A DNA stretch of 64,000 nucleotides from Brevibacillus ruminantium (GCF_023746555.1 NZ_CP098755.1:3422501-3486500), one strand, 5' to 3'. Positions 39,116-50,503 are shown, numbered from the stretch's first letter. A program made the numbers and translations. The notes: generated by a model from the sequence alone, not told the origin.

Positions 39116-40243
39116 TTATTCTCCTCGAAAAGCCCGTTTCATTCGTTCAAAAAAGCTCTCGTTGTCCTCAGTGGCATGATGACCCGGCGCTTCTCCCGAT
39201 AACTCTGCAAACTCACGCAACAGTTCTTTTTGTCTGTCGTTCAATTTTTTCGGCGTAACGACACGCGCCTTTACATGCTGGTCGCCGCGCCCATTTCCGC
39301 GCAAGAACGGAACGCCTTTTCCACGCAGACGGAAAAAGGTCTCCGTTTGTGTACCGGCGGGAATTTTTAGTTTGACACGACCATCTACCGTCGGCACCTC
39401 AATCTCGTCACCCAGCGCTGCCTGGGCAAAGGTAATCGGCACCTCACAGTAAATATCGTTCCCTTCCCTTTCAAAAAACTCATGCGCTTTCACGCGCAAG
39501 ACGACGTACAAATCGCCTGGAGGGCCTCCGTTGAAACCGGGTTCTCCCTCGCCCGATACGCGAAGCTGCGCACCGTCATCCACGCCGGCCGGTATGTTGA
39601 GATGGATTTTGCGGCGGATTTTTACGCGGCCTGCTCCGCGGCATGACGTACATTTTTCTCTGACCACTTTTCCTTTGCCCTCGCATGTCGGGCAAACGCG
39701 CTTATTGACAATACGGCCAAACGGCGTGTTGGCCACAACCTCCTGCTGACCCGTACCTTTGCAGGTCTGGCAGGTGTCCACGGGGGAACCTGGCTTGGCA
39801 CCGGAGCCGTGGCAGGTGTCGCATTCTGCTTCTTTGGGAATTTCCACGTCTGTTTCTTTGCCAAAAACAGCCTCCGTAAAATCAATCGACAAGCCGAATT
39901 GCAGGTCTGCGCCTTTGCGCGGCGCATTGGGATTGGCACGTCTGCCGCCGCCGAAGAACATATCAAAAATGTCCCCAAAGCCGCCCATATTGGAAGAATC
40001 GAAACCGCTAAAGCCGCCAAAGCCCTGATTCGGGTCCTGATGGCCAAACTGGTCATACTGCGCGCGTTTTTGCTGATCCGAGAGAGTGTCGTAGGCTTCC
40101 TTCACCTCTTTGAACTTCTCTTCGGCATCTGCCTCTTTATTTACATCGGGGTGGTACTGACGGGCCAATTTCCGGTACGCCTTTTTGATTTCCTCGGCAT
40201 CCGCATCCTTGGAGACACCCAGTACCTCATAATAATCCCGTTT
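39116..40243 (-). CDS. dnaJ: Chaperone DnaJ
   Basis: A 375-aa Hsp40 co-chaperone. J domain residues 1-65 include HPD in [11 protein letters not shown] Gly/Phe-rich linker follows, then four CxxCxGxG zinc repeats ([32 protein letters not shown]) and the C-terminal substrate domains. The start [11 protein letters not shown] is standard; GGGAGTG lies about 9 nt upstream. A strong hairpin terminator separates it from dnaK, so dnaJ is likely expressed below dnaK. Confidence 0.97.
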   Translation of the reverse strand, partial: KRDYYEVLGVSKDADAEEIKKAYRKLARQYHPDVNKEADAEEKFKEVKEAYDTLSDQQKRAQYDQFGHQDPNQGFGGFSGFDSSNMGGFGDIFDMFFGGGRRANPNAPRKGADLQFGLSIDFTEAVFGKETDVEIPKEAECDTCHGSGAKPGSPVDTCQTCKGTGQQEVVANTPFGRIVNKRVCPTCEGKGKVVREKCTSCRGAGRVKIRRKIHLNIPAGVDDGAQLRVSGEGEPGFNGGPPGDLYVVLRVKAHEFFEREGNDIYCEVPITFAQAALGDEIEVPTVDGRVKLKIPAGTQTETFFRLRGKGVPFLRGNGRGDQHVKARVVTPKKLNDRQKELLREFAELSGEAPGHHATEDNESFFERMKRAFRGE

Positions 40244-40300
40244 CATCTCCTGAATCACTCCCATGACAGTCAACTGTTATCATAGCATGTGGCAGACTTG

Positions 40301-40342
40301 AAAAAAAGTCAAAGTCAGTGTTCCGTGACTTTGACTTTTTTT
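40301..40342. terminator. Strong terminator/attenuator between dnaK and dnaJ
   Basis: A perfect 17-bp inverted repeat, AAAAAAAGTCAAAGTCA and its complement, surrounds an 8-nt loop. On the minus strand it ends in T7, a textbook rho-independent terminator. It sits between dnaK and dnaJ. Confidence 0.93.
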
Positions 40343-40354
40343 CTTGCTCTCATC

Positions 40355-42208
<1,854 letters not shown>

Positions 42209-42262
42209 TCACGCTTCACGAACTGATTTTCGGGTTATGTGTATGTTTCAGGGAAATTGCGG

Positions 42263-42832
42263 TTAGGCGTTTACTTTTACCATCGCCGGACGAATCACAC
42301 GATCTTTGAAGAGATACCCCTTTTGGAACTCTTCCACGACCACGCCCGACTCCTGGTCAGGTTCACTCACTTGCATAACCGCCTGGTGGACATGCGGATC
42401 AAAAGGATGTCCGGTTGCCTGAATCGGGGCAAGTCCTTCCTTTTCAAAGACCTGCACCATTTGTCGGTACACCATATCGACACCCGTCAGGAGCGAGTCG
42501 ACCGTCATCGTCTCTTTGTCCGCTGACAGGGCACGCTCGAAGTTGTCCAGGACTGGCAGCAATTCCTCCACTACTTTTTGCGAGGCGTATTTGGCCAAAT
42601 CCTCTTGTTCTTTCCGCAGACGGCGTCTCATGTTTTCCATGTCGGCCATTGCTCGGAGAAGTCGGTTGTTCAGCTCTTCTGCCTGTGCTTTGTAGCGTTC
42701 GGCTTGCTGTTGCCAATCTTCTTGTGCCGCATCCCCCTGATTCAGATCAGACTGCTCGCTTTCTGGAGCAGCTTTCTCCTCTTCTTGCTCAAGTGAAACA
42801 TCCTGTTCCTGGTTCCATTTTTCATCCTTCAA
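42263..42832 (-). CDS. grpE: Nucleotide exchange factor GrpE
   Basis: A 189-aa DnaK exchange factor. A long N-terminal acidic helix (EQEEEKAAPESEQ) is followed by coiled coil and the core RAMADMENMRRRLRKEQEDLA, ending with the beta domain (GHPFDPHVHQAVMQV, GYLFKDRVIRPAMVKV). The start is TTG, about 11 nt behind GGGAGG. It lies between hrcA and dnaK. Confidence 0.96.
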   Translation of the reverse strand: MKDEKWNQEQDVSLEQEEEKAAPESEQSDLNQGDAAQEDWQQQAERYKAQAEELNNRLLRAMADMENMRRRLRKEQEDLAKYASQKVVEELLPVLDNFERALSADKETMTVDSLLTGVDMVYRQMVQVFEKEGLAPIQATGHPFDPHVHQAVMQVSEPDQESGVVVEEFQKGYLFKDRVIRPAMVKVNA

Positions 42833-42887
42833 GATTCACAATACCTCCCATGACCGCCGTGGCATGATTGCCGAGACGTCCATCATA

Positions 42888-43916
42888 CTATTTCTCAAAT
42901 TCCGAGGTCAGCATATGAGAAAGACCTTCCGCGAGGTAATTGAGCACGGTGATCACCTTGCTGTATTCCATACGCGTTGGCCCCAGTATTCCAACCATCC
43001 CTACAGGCTTGCCGCCGAGGGAATAGGAAGTGGTAATGATACTGCACTGCTTGACCGCGGCCAATTGATTTTCCTGCCCGATTCGCACAGTCAGACCTGC
43101 TGCCGGTGCTCCAAACAGATGGATCAGTTGATCGTTTTGTTCCAAAAGCTGCAGAATGTCTTTTACCTTATCCACATCCCGGAACTCCGGCTGATCCATA
43201 ATTTTGGTCGCGCCGCGCAGATAGACGCGCTCGGATTCATCCTGACTCAAGGAATCCTCCAGTATGTGCAGCATCTCTTCGTATTGCTCCACATGACGCC
43301 TCATCTCACTGGCGATCTCCTGATAAAGCCGCTGTCGCAGCTGCCACAACGGAACCTCAGAAAGTTTGGCATTCAATATGTTAACCAGCTTTTCGATTTC
43401 TTGCGGGAGAACTCCCTTGGGAAGATCGATCAGCTTGTTCTCCACTCGCCCGGTATTTGTCACCATGATGGCCACTGCCTGCTCTTCGTTTAACGGGACA
43501 ATCTGAATATGCTTCAAACGATGCTCGAAAATCTCAGGCCCCAGTACAATGGCTGTGTAGTTGGTCACATGGGAAAGGATTTGCGCGGTGTATTCAATCA
43601 CTTGCTCAAAGTGATGAATGCGTTCGGCAAACAGATGTTTCAGCTTACCCAGCTCCAGATCGCTCAACAAATGCGGCTGAATCAGGTTGTCAACATAAAA
43701 GCGATACCCTTTGGTAGACGGCACTCGACCTGCAGAGGTGTGAGGCTGCTCCAGGTATCCCAGCTCCTCTAGGTCGGCCATATCGTTGCGAATGGTTGCC
43801 GAGCTAAAGCCGATACCCTCTCGTTTGGAAATCGTACGGGAGCCTACAGGTTCGGCCGAATGAATGTAATTATCGACGATCGCATTGAGGATTAATCTTT
43901 GCCGGTCCGATAACAT
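42888..43916 (-). CDS. hrcA: Heat-inducible transcription repressor HrcA
   Basis: A 342-aa class I heat-shock repressor. The N-terminal winged HTH (QRLILNAIVDNYIHSAEPVG ... SSATIRNDMADLEELGYL) binds CIRCE. The C-terminal GAF-like part holds VRIGQENQLAAVKQCSII and LGGKPVGMVGILGPTRMEYS. First gene of the hrcA-grpE-dnaK operon and autoregulated through the CIRCE element just upstream. Confidence 0.97.
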   Translation of the reverse strand: MLSDRQRLILNAIVDNYIHSAEPVGSRTISKREGIGFSSATIRNDMADLEELGYLEQPHTSAGRVPSTKGYRFYVDNLIQPHLLSDLELGKLKHLFAERIHHFEQVIEYTAQILSHVTNYTAIVLGPEIFEHRLKHIQIVPLNEEQAVAIMVTNTGRVENKLIDLPKGVLPQEIEKLVNILNAKLSEVPLWQLRQRLYQEIASEMRRHVEQYEEMLHILEDSLSQDESERVYLRGATKIMDQPEFRDVDKVKDILQLLEQNDQLIHLFGAPAAGLTVRIGQENQLAAVKQCSIITTSYSLGGKPVGMVGILGPTRMEYSKVITVLNYLAEGLSHMLTSEFEK

Positions 43917-43937
43917 GATGCCTTCGCCTCCCTGTTG

Positions 43938-43964
43938 TTAGCACTCATTACGATCGAGTGCTAA
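43938..43964 (-). promoter_or_regulatory. CIRCE operator of hrcA-grpE-dnaK
   Basis: TTAGCACTC-N9-GAGTGCTAA is a perfect match to the CIRCE consensus, 22 nt upstream of the hrcA start and downstream of the -10 region. Confidence 0.98.
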
Positions 43965-43975
43965 TTCTATTTATT

Positions 43976-44004
43976 AAGGTATCAATATGCGAGGAATTTG
44001 TCAA
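43976..44004 (-). promoter_or_regulatory. Sigma-A promoter of the hrcA operon
   Basis: The -35 TTGACA (43999-44004), a 17-nt spacer and -10 TACCTT (43976-43981) lie on the minus strand, with CIRCE starting about 12 nt downstream, the expected layout for HrcA repression. Confidence 0.75.
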
Positions 44005-44041
44005 TGTTTTCCCGAAAACCCTTCGTATTTCTTCTTTCCAA

Positions 44042-45187
44042 TTACTCTCCCAGGAAACGGGCGAAAACCTCGTTTCCCAGCGGCAATGCCTGTCGGGTCA
44101 ACCGAACCCCGCCATCTTTCCATTCCAGCATGCCTTTCGCTACCTCTTCTTCGATAATGGCTCCGAATTGCTCCCGTAACGGTTTGCCAAACCTGCGCTC
44201 AAACCGCTGCGCATCCACCCCTTCACGCAGTCTCAGACCCATGATCATGTGGTCTTCCATCGCTTCCTTCTCTTCCACTCGGAACTGCTCAACCCGCGGC
44301 AGACCCTCCTTGCATTTTTGCAGATAGACGGCCAGCGGTCCGGCATTTACATGGCGTTCCTGGTTCACATAGCCGTGGGCGCCAGCACCCAATCCATAAT
44401 ATTCTTCGTTGAGCCAGTAGGTTTTATTATGTCTGCTTTCAAAACCGGGCTTTGCAAAGTTGCTGATCTCGTATTGCAGGTAGCCGTGGCGCTCCATCTC
44501 CTCGATCAGCAGCAGGTACATATCCAGCTCTGTCTCTTCGGACGGCAGCGGCAGCTGATCCTTTTGGTACAAGGTGTGAAACAGCGTATTTTCTTCTACC
44601 TTTAAACTGTATGCAGAGAAATGGGTGGTGGGCAATTGAAAGGCTTTGTGCAGGGTATCCCGAAAAATGTCCATGGTCTGGTCCGGCAGACCGAACATCA
44701 GGTCAATCGTCAAGTTGTCGAACCCGACAGAGACAGCGTTGTCAATGCTTTGGTAAACCTGCTCCACATCGTGAATCCGCCCCAGACGCTTCAGCAAAGC
44801 AGAGTCGAATGACTGCACGCCAAAGCTGAGTCTGTTTACTCCCATATCGCGCATCAAGCGCAGCTTATCCTTGTCCGTCGTTCCCGGATTGGCTTCCATC
44901 GAAAATTCCAGATCAGGCGCAGCAAAAGCGCCAAGATGCTTCTGCACCATCTCCAGAAATCGCTTCATCTGGGCCTGATCAAGAAACGTGGGTGTCCCAC
45001 CGCCGACAAAAATAGTTTTTACCTGCTGGACTGGCCATTTCGCAAAGGTCAGCTCCATTTCGCTCTCCAGTGCGTCCAGGTAATCCCAAATCAACTGCGG
45101 GTTATTGGTGACAAACGAGTTGAAGTCACAATAATAACATTTATTGGTACAAAAAGGAATATGAATATAAACCGATTGGGGGGCCAT
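44042..45187 (-). CDS. hemW: Radical SAM heme chaperone HemW
   Basis: A 381-aa radical-SAM protein often mislabelled coproporphyrinogen oxidase. The cluster motif CxxxCxxC is in PFCTNKCYYCDFNSFV, with VGGGTPTFLD and EFSMEANPGTTD following, and a HemN-type C-terminal domain. HemW inserts heme into respiratory proteins; the missing extra Cys of true HemN (CxxxCxxCxC) fits this. GGAGGGAG precedes the ATG. It lies between lepA and hrcA as in Bacillus. Confidence 0.93.
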   Translation of the reverse strand: MAPQSVYIHIPFCTNKCYYCDFNSFVTNNPQLIWDYLDALESEMELTFAKWPVQQVKTIFVGGGTPTFLDQAQMKRFLEMVQKHLGAFAAPDLEFSMEANPGTTDKDKLRLMRDMGVNRLSFGVQSFDSALLKRLGRIHDVEQVYQSIDNAVSVGFDNLTIDLMFGLPDQTMDIFRDTLHKAFQLPTTHFSAYSLKVEENTLFHTLYQKDQLPLPSEETELDMYLLLIEEMERHGYLQYEISNFAKPGFESRHNKTYWLNEEYYGLGAGAHGYVNQERHVNAGPLAVYLQKCKEGLPRVEQFRVEEKEAMEDHMIMGLRLREGVDAQRFERRFGKPLREQFGAIIEEEVAKGMLEWKDGGVRLTRQALPLGNEVFARFLGE

Positions 45188-45221
45188 TGCTGTGCTCCCT
45201 CCTTTACAAAAGAAAGTGAAA

Positions 45222-45246
45222 AGACCTGACGTGATGGGTCAGGTCT
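45222..45246 (-). terminator. Terminator after lepA
   Basis: A 9-bp perfect stem AGACCTGAC / GTCAGGTCT with a 7-nt loop and TTTTC on the minus strand. A second hairpin lies next to it at 45257-45281. Confidence 0.7.
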
Positions 45247-45256
45247 GTCAATCTGC

Positions 45257-45281
45257 AACCTGCACATTTTTCGTGCAGGTT
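45257..45281. other. Second hairpin in tandem downstream of lepA
   Basis: AACCTGCAC pairs perfectly with GTGCAGGTT around ATTTTTC. It has no U-tract on the minus strand, so it may protect the 3' end or aid the adjacent terminator. Confidence 0.6.
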
Positions 45282-45309
45282 TGATCACATGCTTGCGGTT
45301 GCTTCGTTA

Positions 45310-47127
45310 TTATTTCTTCTCATCCATGCGCAAGACAGCCATAAACGCTTCCTGTGGCACTTCGACGGAGCCGACGGATTTCATCCGCTTTTTCCCCTCT
45401 TTTTGTTTCTCCAGGAGCTTCCGTTTCCGGCTGATGTCCCCGCCGTAACACTTGGCCAATACGTTTTTGCGAAGCGCGCTGATGGTTTCACGCGCGACAA
45501 CCTTATGTCCGATTGTAGCCTGAATCGGCACCTCGAACTGCTGGCGCGGGATCAGCTCCTTCAGCTTTTCACAAATGGTGCGGCCGCGTGGGTAGGCACT
45601 GTCTTTATGGACGATGAAGGACAGAGCATCCACTACTTCGCTGTTCAGGAGGATATCCATCTTAACCAGCTTGGACGGTTTGTAACCTGCCAACTCGTAG
45701 TCAAACGACGCGTAGCCTTTGGTACCCGACTTCAACAGATCAAAGAAATCGTAGACGATCTCGGAGAGAGGCATGTCGTATTTCAACTGTACGCGATTCT
45801 CGCCCATGTACTGCATGTCGAGAAACTCTCCCCGTTTACCTTGGCAAAGCTGCATGACGTCGCCCACGTAATCTTTGGGAACCATGACAGTAGCCGTTAC
45901 ATACGGCTCCTCGATCATCTCGATCTTCTGCACTTCCGGCATTTTCGACGGGTTGTCGATCTCGATGACATCCCCGTTGGTCATGGTGACCCGATAGATC
46001 ACGCTTGGTGCCGTGGTGATCAGGTCGATATTGAACTCTCGCTCAATCCGCTCCTGGATGATCTCCATGTGCAAAAGTCCAAGGAATCCGCAGCGGAAGC
46101 CAAAGCCAAGGGCCTGGGATGTCTCCGGCTCATACTGGAGCGAAGCATCGTTCAATTGAAGTTTTTCCAGGGCTTCACGCAAATCGTTGTAATCACTGGT
46201 GTCGATCGGATAGAGACCGCAGAACACCATCGGATTGATTTTCCGGTATCCAGGGAGCGGCTCTGCTGCCGGACGGGTAGCATCGGTAATCGTATCCCCG
46301 ACCCGTGTGTCTCCCACTGTTTTAATGGCGGCCGCCACATAGCCTACGTCACCCACTGTCAATTCTTCAACGGGGCGTTGGCGCGGCATAGAGGCGCCTA
46401 CTTCCGTCACTTCAAAGATTTTGCCTGTCGCCATCATTTTGATCTTCATGCCTTTTCGGAGGCTTCCGTTCACGATTCGGACAGACGCGATAACTCCCCG
46501 GTATGGGTCAAAGTACGAGTCAAAGATCAAGGCTTGCAGCGGCGCATCGGGATCTCCCTCTGGCGCTGGCACTTTTTTGACGACAGCTTCCAGTACGTCC
46601 TTGATCCCGATTCCGGCTTTGGCGGAAGTCAGACAGGCATCGCTTGCGTCCAGCCCGATGACATCCTCTACTTCTTGCTTGACACGTTCTGGCTCCGCGC
46701 TTGGCAGGTCGATCTTGTTGATGACCGGAATGATTTCCAGATCGTTGTCCAGTGCCAGATACACGTTGGCCAGCGTCTGTGCTTCGATGCCCTGAGCCGC
46801 GTCCACGACCAGCAAGGCTCCTTCACAAGCAGCCAGACTGCGGGAGACTTCATAGGTGAAGTCGACGTGTCCAGGTGTATCGATCAAGTGCAGAATGTAC
46901 TCTTCCCCGTCGTCCGCTTTATACTTTAACTGTACTGCGTTCAATTTGATTGTAATCCCGCGCTCTTTTTCCAGATCCATCGAATCCAGAAACTGTGCTT
47001 CTTTTTCCCTCTCAGACAAAGCACCAGTCGATTCCAAAATGCGGTCAGCCAATGTAGACTTCCCGTGGTCAATATGCGCGATGATGGAAAAATTGCGAAT
47101 GCGTTTTTGTCTTTCACGGCGATCCAT
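45310..47127 (-). CDS. lepA: Translation elongation factor 4 (LepA)
   Basis: A 605-aa ribosome-bound GTPase. G1 [16 protein letters not shown]3 [11 protein letters not shown] and G4 [11 protein letters not shown] are present. EF-G-like domains follow, with the LepA-specific C-terminal domain ([20 protein letters not shown]). GGGAGGG precedes the ATG. A TATAAT promoter lies upstream, so lepA likely starts the lepA-hemW unit. Confidence 0.98.
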   Translation of the reverse strand: MDRRERQKRIRNFSIIAHIDHGKSTLADRILESTGALSEREKEAQFLDSMDLEKERGITIKLNAVQLKYKADDGEEYILHLIDTPGHVDFTYEVSRSLAACEGALLVVDAAQGIEAQTLANVYLALDNDLEIIPVINKIDLPSAEPERVKQEVEDVIGLDASDACLTSAKAGIGIKDVLEAVVKKVPAPEGDPDAPLQALIFDSYFDPYRGVIASVRIVNGSLRKGMKIKMMATGKIFEVTEVGASMPRQRPVEELTVGDVGYVAAAIKTVGDTRVGDTITDATRPAAEPLPGYRKINPMVFCGLYPIDTSDYNDLREALEKLQLNDASLQYEPETSQALGFGFRCGFLGLLHMEIIQERIEREFNIDLITTAPSVIYRVTMTNGDVIEIDNPSKMPEVQKIEMIEEPYVTATVMVPKDYVGDVMQLCQGKRGEFLDMQYMGENRVQLKYDMPLSEIVYDFFDLLKSGTKGYASFDYELAGYKPSKLVKMDILLNSEVVDALSFIVHKDSAYPRGRTICEKLKELIPRQQFEVPIQATIGHKVVARETISALRKNVLAKCYGGDISRKRKLLEKQKEGKKRMKSVGSVEVPQEAFMAVLRMDEKK

Positions 47128-47211
47128 GTGTTGTCAGTTCCCTCCCACGCCATCTGAACGACGCCTGTATACCTGCTTCAGACCGCGTTCCGAAAAAATA
47201 CACTAACGTTT

Positions 47212-47240
47212 ATTATATCAAAGCGCGGTATTGCGAGCAA
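47212..47240 (-). promoter_or_regulatory. Probable sigma-A promoter of lepA
   Basis: The -10 TATAAT (47212-47217) is perfect; the -35 TTGCTC (47235-47240) is weak, with a 17-nt spacer. Start near 47205, about 78 nt upstream of the lepA ATG. Confidence 0.6.
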
Positions 47241-47368
47241 CAAAGCGTTTGTCACGATGTTGCCGTTTCCTTACCAACAGGTATGGAAGGGGCAAACAGC
47301 GAAATATATAAAGCGGCTGGTTAAAAATGATGCAGATGAGAAAATGATGCAGGAAAGGAAAATTTGCC

Positions 47369-47830
47369 ATGCAACAAATCGAATACTCCCATACATCCAT
47401 AGCAGTTGGAAATTGTGTCGGATGCCACTTGGCTCTTGGCTTCGAAGCTGTTCATACCGTTTACGAAAATGATCGGCTTCGCTGCATTCTGGATATCGAT
47501 CCTTTCGCAGAAGGCCATACTCTCGTCTTGCCAAAGGAGCACGTGAAAGAGTGGAGCGAGATGGATGACGCGCTGGCGCTTGCCGTCATCGAGGCAATTC
47601 AAAAGGTATCAGCTGCGCTGAACGAACTTTATCAGCCAGACGGCATCACTGTCTGTCAGAACGGAGGCCGCTTCAGTGACCTCAATCACTTTCACCTTCA
47701 TATTATTCCCCGATTTCAAGGGGATGGATTTGCCTGGAGTGAGCCCATCCATCTCCATGGAGCTGAGGAGCGTTTGGCGGAGACGAGAGAAAAGATCGCC
47801 GCCATGATTTCCTCACTGCAGAGTCGTTAA
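47369..47830 (+). CDS. HIT family hydrolase
   Basis: A 153-aa histidine-triad protein. The active site is HFHLHIIPR (residues about 110-118), after VCQNGGRFSDLN; DPFAEGHTLVLPKEHVKEW lies in the middle. An N-terminal CxxC pair (NCVGCHLALG) is like the zinc site in some HIT proteins. Nucleotidyl hydrolase or transferase by family. AAAGGAAAA precedes the ATG. It is divergent from lepA and converges with the anti-sigma gene. Confidence 0.92.
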   Translation: MQQIEYSHTSIAVGNCVGCHLALGFEAVHTVYENDRLRCILDIDPFAEGHTLVLPKEHVKEWSEMDDALALAVIEAIQKVSAALNELYQPDGITVCQNGGRFSDLNHFHLHIIPRFQGDGFAWSEPIHLHGAEERLAETREKIAAMISSLQSR

Positions 47831-47865
47831 CATTTCTTCCGGCGCAGTTGTGTCCTGTCCGTCTG

Positions 47866-48891
47866 TCACGGCCTTTTAATCTCATCGAGCCGCTTCAGAT
47901 ATTTCTCGGGAAACATCTCTCTCAAACTGCTCTGATAAAGCGAGCCATCTTCCGGAATGCGGTGACCGACTACCCGGTAATCGCCTTTTCCCAGCGATTG
48001 TGTATAGAAAATATCCAGGACAATCGGACAGCTCAGACCGGGAGAAGCTTCTCCTGCTTTGCCTATTATGCTAACCCATGCGTAAACCCGTCTTTTTTCG
48101 GGATTAGGCGCTTCAACACCGACCAAAGCGAGCTTTACCTCCCGATCTGTGCCCAGCCCGGCCAAATCCCCTTGAGCAGACTGCAAATAACTGGTTACCA
48201 GCGGTGTAAGGAAATCTCGATTGACAGGAGAGATTCCTTCTTTCACTTCGATAAATACCTGTCCAAAGTGCTTGCCTTCGGAGAGCACCTGGATTTTCCA
48301 TACGCCTGGGTCAGGCAAAGCAACTCCCGCACGAAAATGCCCATCTGCATCATAGAGCGTCCCCATCACTTGGTAGGTTCCCAGCTCGACTTTTTTGCTT
48401 TTTGTGCTGTATGCCACCAGTTGCACTTCTTTGGCAAAGCTGCCGTTTAACAGCACGGTCATGGTCTGTGTCTGGTCCTCATAATATCCGTGCTCATCTG
48501 TAATAACGCGCACCGGCTTTTCTCCGAGATAACTGAAAACCCCATCGTCCTTTTGTTCCACGGTGGGCGGGGAAGGCTTCCATAGATCAGGGGGATTGAC
48601 GACTGTTCCGGGCAGCCAGGGGCGCTCCTGCAGCGGCTCCCTCGCATGGTGATTCTCCGGCAAGCGTATCACGGCAGAGCCGAGGAGAATCAACAAGAAT
48701 ACAACAGCTGCCACCGATGCTGCCGACCGGAAGGCCCACACCCTGCGGACAAAATAGGCTCTCTTCCCTTGCCTTTCCCGTTCTGCTGCCCGTCTGACCT
48801 TCTCTTCCATCGACGGGGAAAAGGCAACATCATGAAGTACGGCCCGATCCGCTCGCTCTTTCAATTCCTTTAGCCATTGGTCTCGGTCCAT
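47866..48891 (-). CDS. Transmembrane anti-sigma factor
   Basis: A 341-aa protein with a charged cytoplasmic N-terminus (residues 1-55) that would bind the sigma factor. One transmembrane helix follows (about 58-78, SAASVAAVVFLLILLGSAVI), then a large extracytoplasmic domain of about 250 residues rich in beta strands. This domain contains repeated immunoglobulin-like patterns (GTLYDADGHFRAGVALPDPG, VWKIQVLSEGKHFGQVFIEV). The start overlaps the sigma gene by 22 nt. Classification as anti-sigma is by pairing and topology; no HxxxCxxC ZAS motif is seen. The outer domain may be the signal sensor. Confidence 0.75.
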   Translation of the reverse strand: MDRDQWLKELKERADRAVLHDVAFSPSMEEKVRRAAERERQGKRAYFVRRVWAFRSAASVAAVVFLLILLGSAVIRLPENHHAREPLQERPWLPGTVVNPPDLWKPSPPTVEQKDDGVFSYLGEKPVRVITDEHGYYEDQTQTMTVLLNGSFAKEVQLVAYSTKSKKVELGTYQVMGTLYDADGHFRAGVALPDPGVWKIQVLSEGKHFGQVFIEVKEGISPVNRDFLTPLVTSYLQSAQGDLAGLGTDREVKLALVGVEAPNPEKRRVYAWVSIIGKAGEASPGLSCPIVLDIFYTQSLGKGDYRVVGHRIPEDGSLYQSSLREMFPEKYLKRLDEIKRP

Positions 48892-49409
48892 TCCCAACCC
48901 TCCCCGTTCCTCATGTCTTCTTTCAGCCTCTGTCTGGCCCGATGAAGCCTCGTCCGAACCGTCCCCTCGGTGACTCCCAGCACTTCTGCCACTTCGGCAA
49001 TCGACATCTCTGCATAGTAATGAAGCGCGACGGCCTGCCGATAGAGTGGGGGCAACGCTAACACAAGGCGAACAAGCTCATCTTTAGCCGCCCGCTCCAC
49101 CACGATCCCTTCCGTCGATACGTCACCCGCTTTTTGTATCCAGGAGTGCGGCAGCAAATTGCGAAATGCCCAAGAGCGCATATGTCCCTTGCACTCATTT
49201 ACTGCGATGCGATAAATCCAGGTGTGGACGCTGCTTTCCCCGCGGAATGCTGCGAGGTTGCGGTAGACTTTGAGAAACACATCCTGGGTAATATCCTCCG
49301 CCAGGGCTCGGTCCTTCACCATCAAGGTAACCAGCCGGAGAACACGCGTCCCGTATTCCCTCATCAGGCGATCCAAAGAAGCTTCTGTAGTCTGCTGAAG
49401 CTTATCCAC
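48870..49409 (-). CDS. ECF RNA polymerase sigma factor
   Basis: A 179-aa extracytoplasmic-function sigma factor. Region 2 (about 12-80) has AEDITQDVFLKVYRNLAAFR and VHTWIYRIAVNECK. Region 4 (about 118-168) has LPPLYRQAVALHYYAEMSIA then VAEVLGVTEGTVRTRLHRAR. The GTG start, 8 nt behind GGGAGG, is preferred over earlier in-frame codons. The anti-sigma gene overlaps its end. A self-type promoter lies just upstream within the end of the methyltransferase gene. Confidence 0.93.
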   Translation of the reverse strand: MDKLQQTTEASLDRLMREYGTRVLRLVTLMVKDRALAEDITQDVFLKVYRNLAAFRGESSVHTWIYRIAVNECKGHMRSWAFRNLLPHSWIQKAGDVSTEGIVVERAAKDELVRLVLALPPLYRQAVALHYYAEMSIAEVAEVLGVTEGTVRTRLHRARQRLKEDMRNGEGWEWTETNG

Positions 49410-49442
49410 CGGGCGCGCCTCCCTTCCTGCTTCTTCCTTGAT

Positions 49443-49470
49443 TAGATGCACCTGACGGTTATTTGTTACA
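49443..49470 (-). promoter_or_regulatory. Candidate autoregulatory ECF promoter
   Basis: The minus strand reads TGTAAC, 16 nt, CATCTA, one mismatch from TGTAAC-N16-CGTCTA-like ECF promoters. It starts transcription about 27 nt before the sigma GTG, with the SD in between. It overlaps the last codons of the methyltransferase gene. Inference from sequence only. Confidence 0.5.
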
Positions 49471-50503
49471 ACGTTTTTTTCTGTGCGATCACAATGATTC
49501 TCGCTGCACCTGTATTGCATTCTCCAGGGCCGCTGACAAACGGGTAACCGCCTTCCCTCCAGCGGTCGGGATCATAGTTTGCTTTCGTGCGTTTTTCTGA
49601 TGAGAAAGAGGGCTTCTCTTCCTGTGAAGCGTCGGAGACAGTCGGTCGTGGAAAGGTGTCGTCTTCATGTACGGCGACTATCCGCCATTGTTCAGCTTCG
49701 AGCAGCAGCTCCAGTTCCCCTGGCAGAATCAAGGCCATTTCCCGTTCGACCCGGTAACGCGGCTGTTCTACCTGCTCCAAGTAGGTTTCATACGTAAGCG
49801 AGTAGCGGAATAATTGCCGGGCAAGCGATGTCTCTCCCGCTATATGCTGATAGACCATCTTGTCCGGAAAAACCCATTTGCGCTGCTGGGTTCTCCACTC
49901 ATGACCGGCGGGGGGAAGAATAATCTCCACTGCGGCAAATCCACCCGTGCTCAAGTGTTCCCAGATCCTCTGCAATACTTGTCTTTGTTCCGAACGTCTT
50001 GTAAAGTGCTGCAGAAAGCCTTCGTTTAGCAGGACATGCGTAAAGCTGCGATTCAGGTTCAGCTGCAAGGCGTCTTGTTCAACGAGCTCCCACAAGTGCT
50101 CTTTGCCTTTTCCCAGACGACTTCTCTTTTTTCCTGCCAGCTCCAGCATGTCCGGACTGTTATCCACACCGCAGACAGTAATGCCGTGTTTGACCAGCTC
50201 CATGGCTATTCGGCCCGTTCCTACGCCCAGCTCCAGCACGGAAGCAGGCAGCTCCCCGTTTAAAATCCAGTCTCGAAAAAAGACTAGACCTGTTTTTCCT
50301 GCGAACTGATCATAATAGGTGGCTTCAAGCCCCGTGTATCTGGCCCCCGGCAATCGCTCATGCCTTCCGCCTGTAAGTCCACAGGTGGAGCAGACCGAGC
50401 CTGCCAGCCGTTCAAAAGAAATGCCGGGCGGCACGCCATTTTTACTGTCACCCAGCCATTCATCGTAGCGAAATCCGCATACTGTGCACAGATAGACACT
50501 CAT
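49466..50503 (-). CDS. Rubredoxin-domain / SAM-methyltransferase fusion protein
   Basis: A 345-aa protein. Residues 1-45 are a rubredoxin-type iron site: CTVCGFRYD (C6, C9), GDSKNGVPPGISFERL, and CSTCGL (C38, C41). Residues about 80-200 are a class I methyltransferase with motif I LELGVGTGRIAMELVKHG and the acidic GVDNSPDMLELAG. The ATG overlaps the ATPase stop (ATGA), so it is the last gene of the cobalamin-riboswitch operon. Four Cys residues would bind Fe or Zn. This fusion is unusual and its substrate is unknown; a role in corrinoid handling follows from context, not from motifs. Confidence 0.8.
   Translation of the reverse strand: MSVYLCTVCGFRYDEWLGDSKNGVPPGISFERLAGSVCSTCGLTGGRHERLPGARYTGLEATYYDQFAGKTGLVFFRDWILNGELPASVLELGVGTGRIAMELVKHGITVCGVDNSPDMLELAGKKRSRLGKGKEHLWELVEQDALQLNLNRSFTHVLLNEGFLQHFTRRSEQRQVLQRIWEHLSTGGFAAVEIILPPAGHEWRTQQRKWVFPDKMVYQHIAGETSLARQLFRYSLTYETYLEQVEQPRYRVEREMALILPGELELLLEAEQWRIVAVHEDDTFPRPTVSDASQEEKPSFSSEKRTKANYDPDRWREGGYPFVSGPGECNTGAARIIVIAQKKTL

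Noticed and set aside
45289-46929. A 546-codon open frame on the plus strand
   Set aside because: It is antisense to lepA with Cys/His-rich nonsense sequence; lepA is certain.
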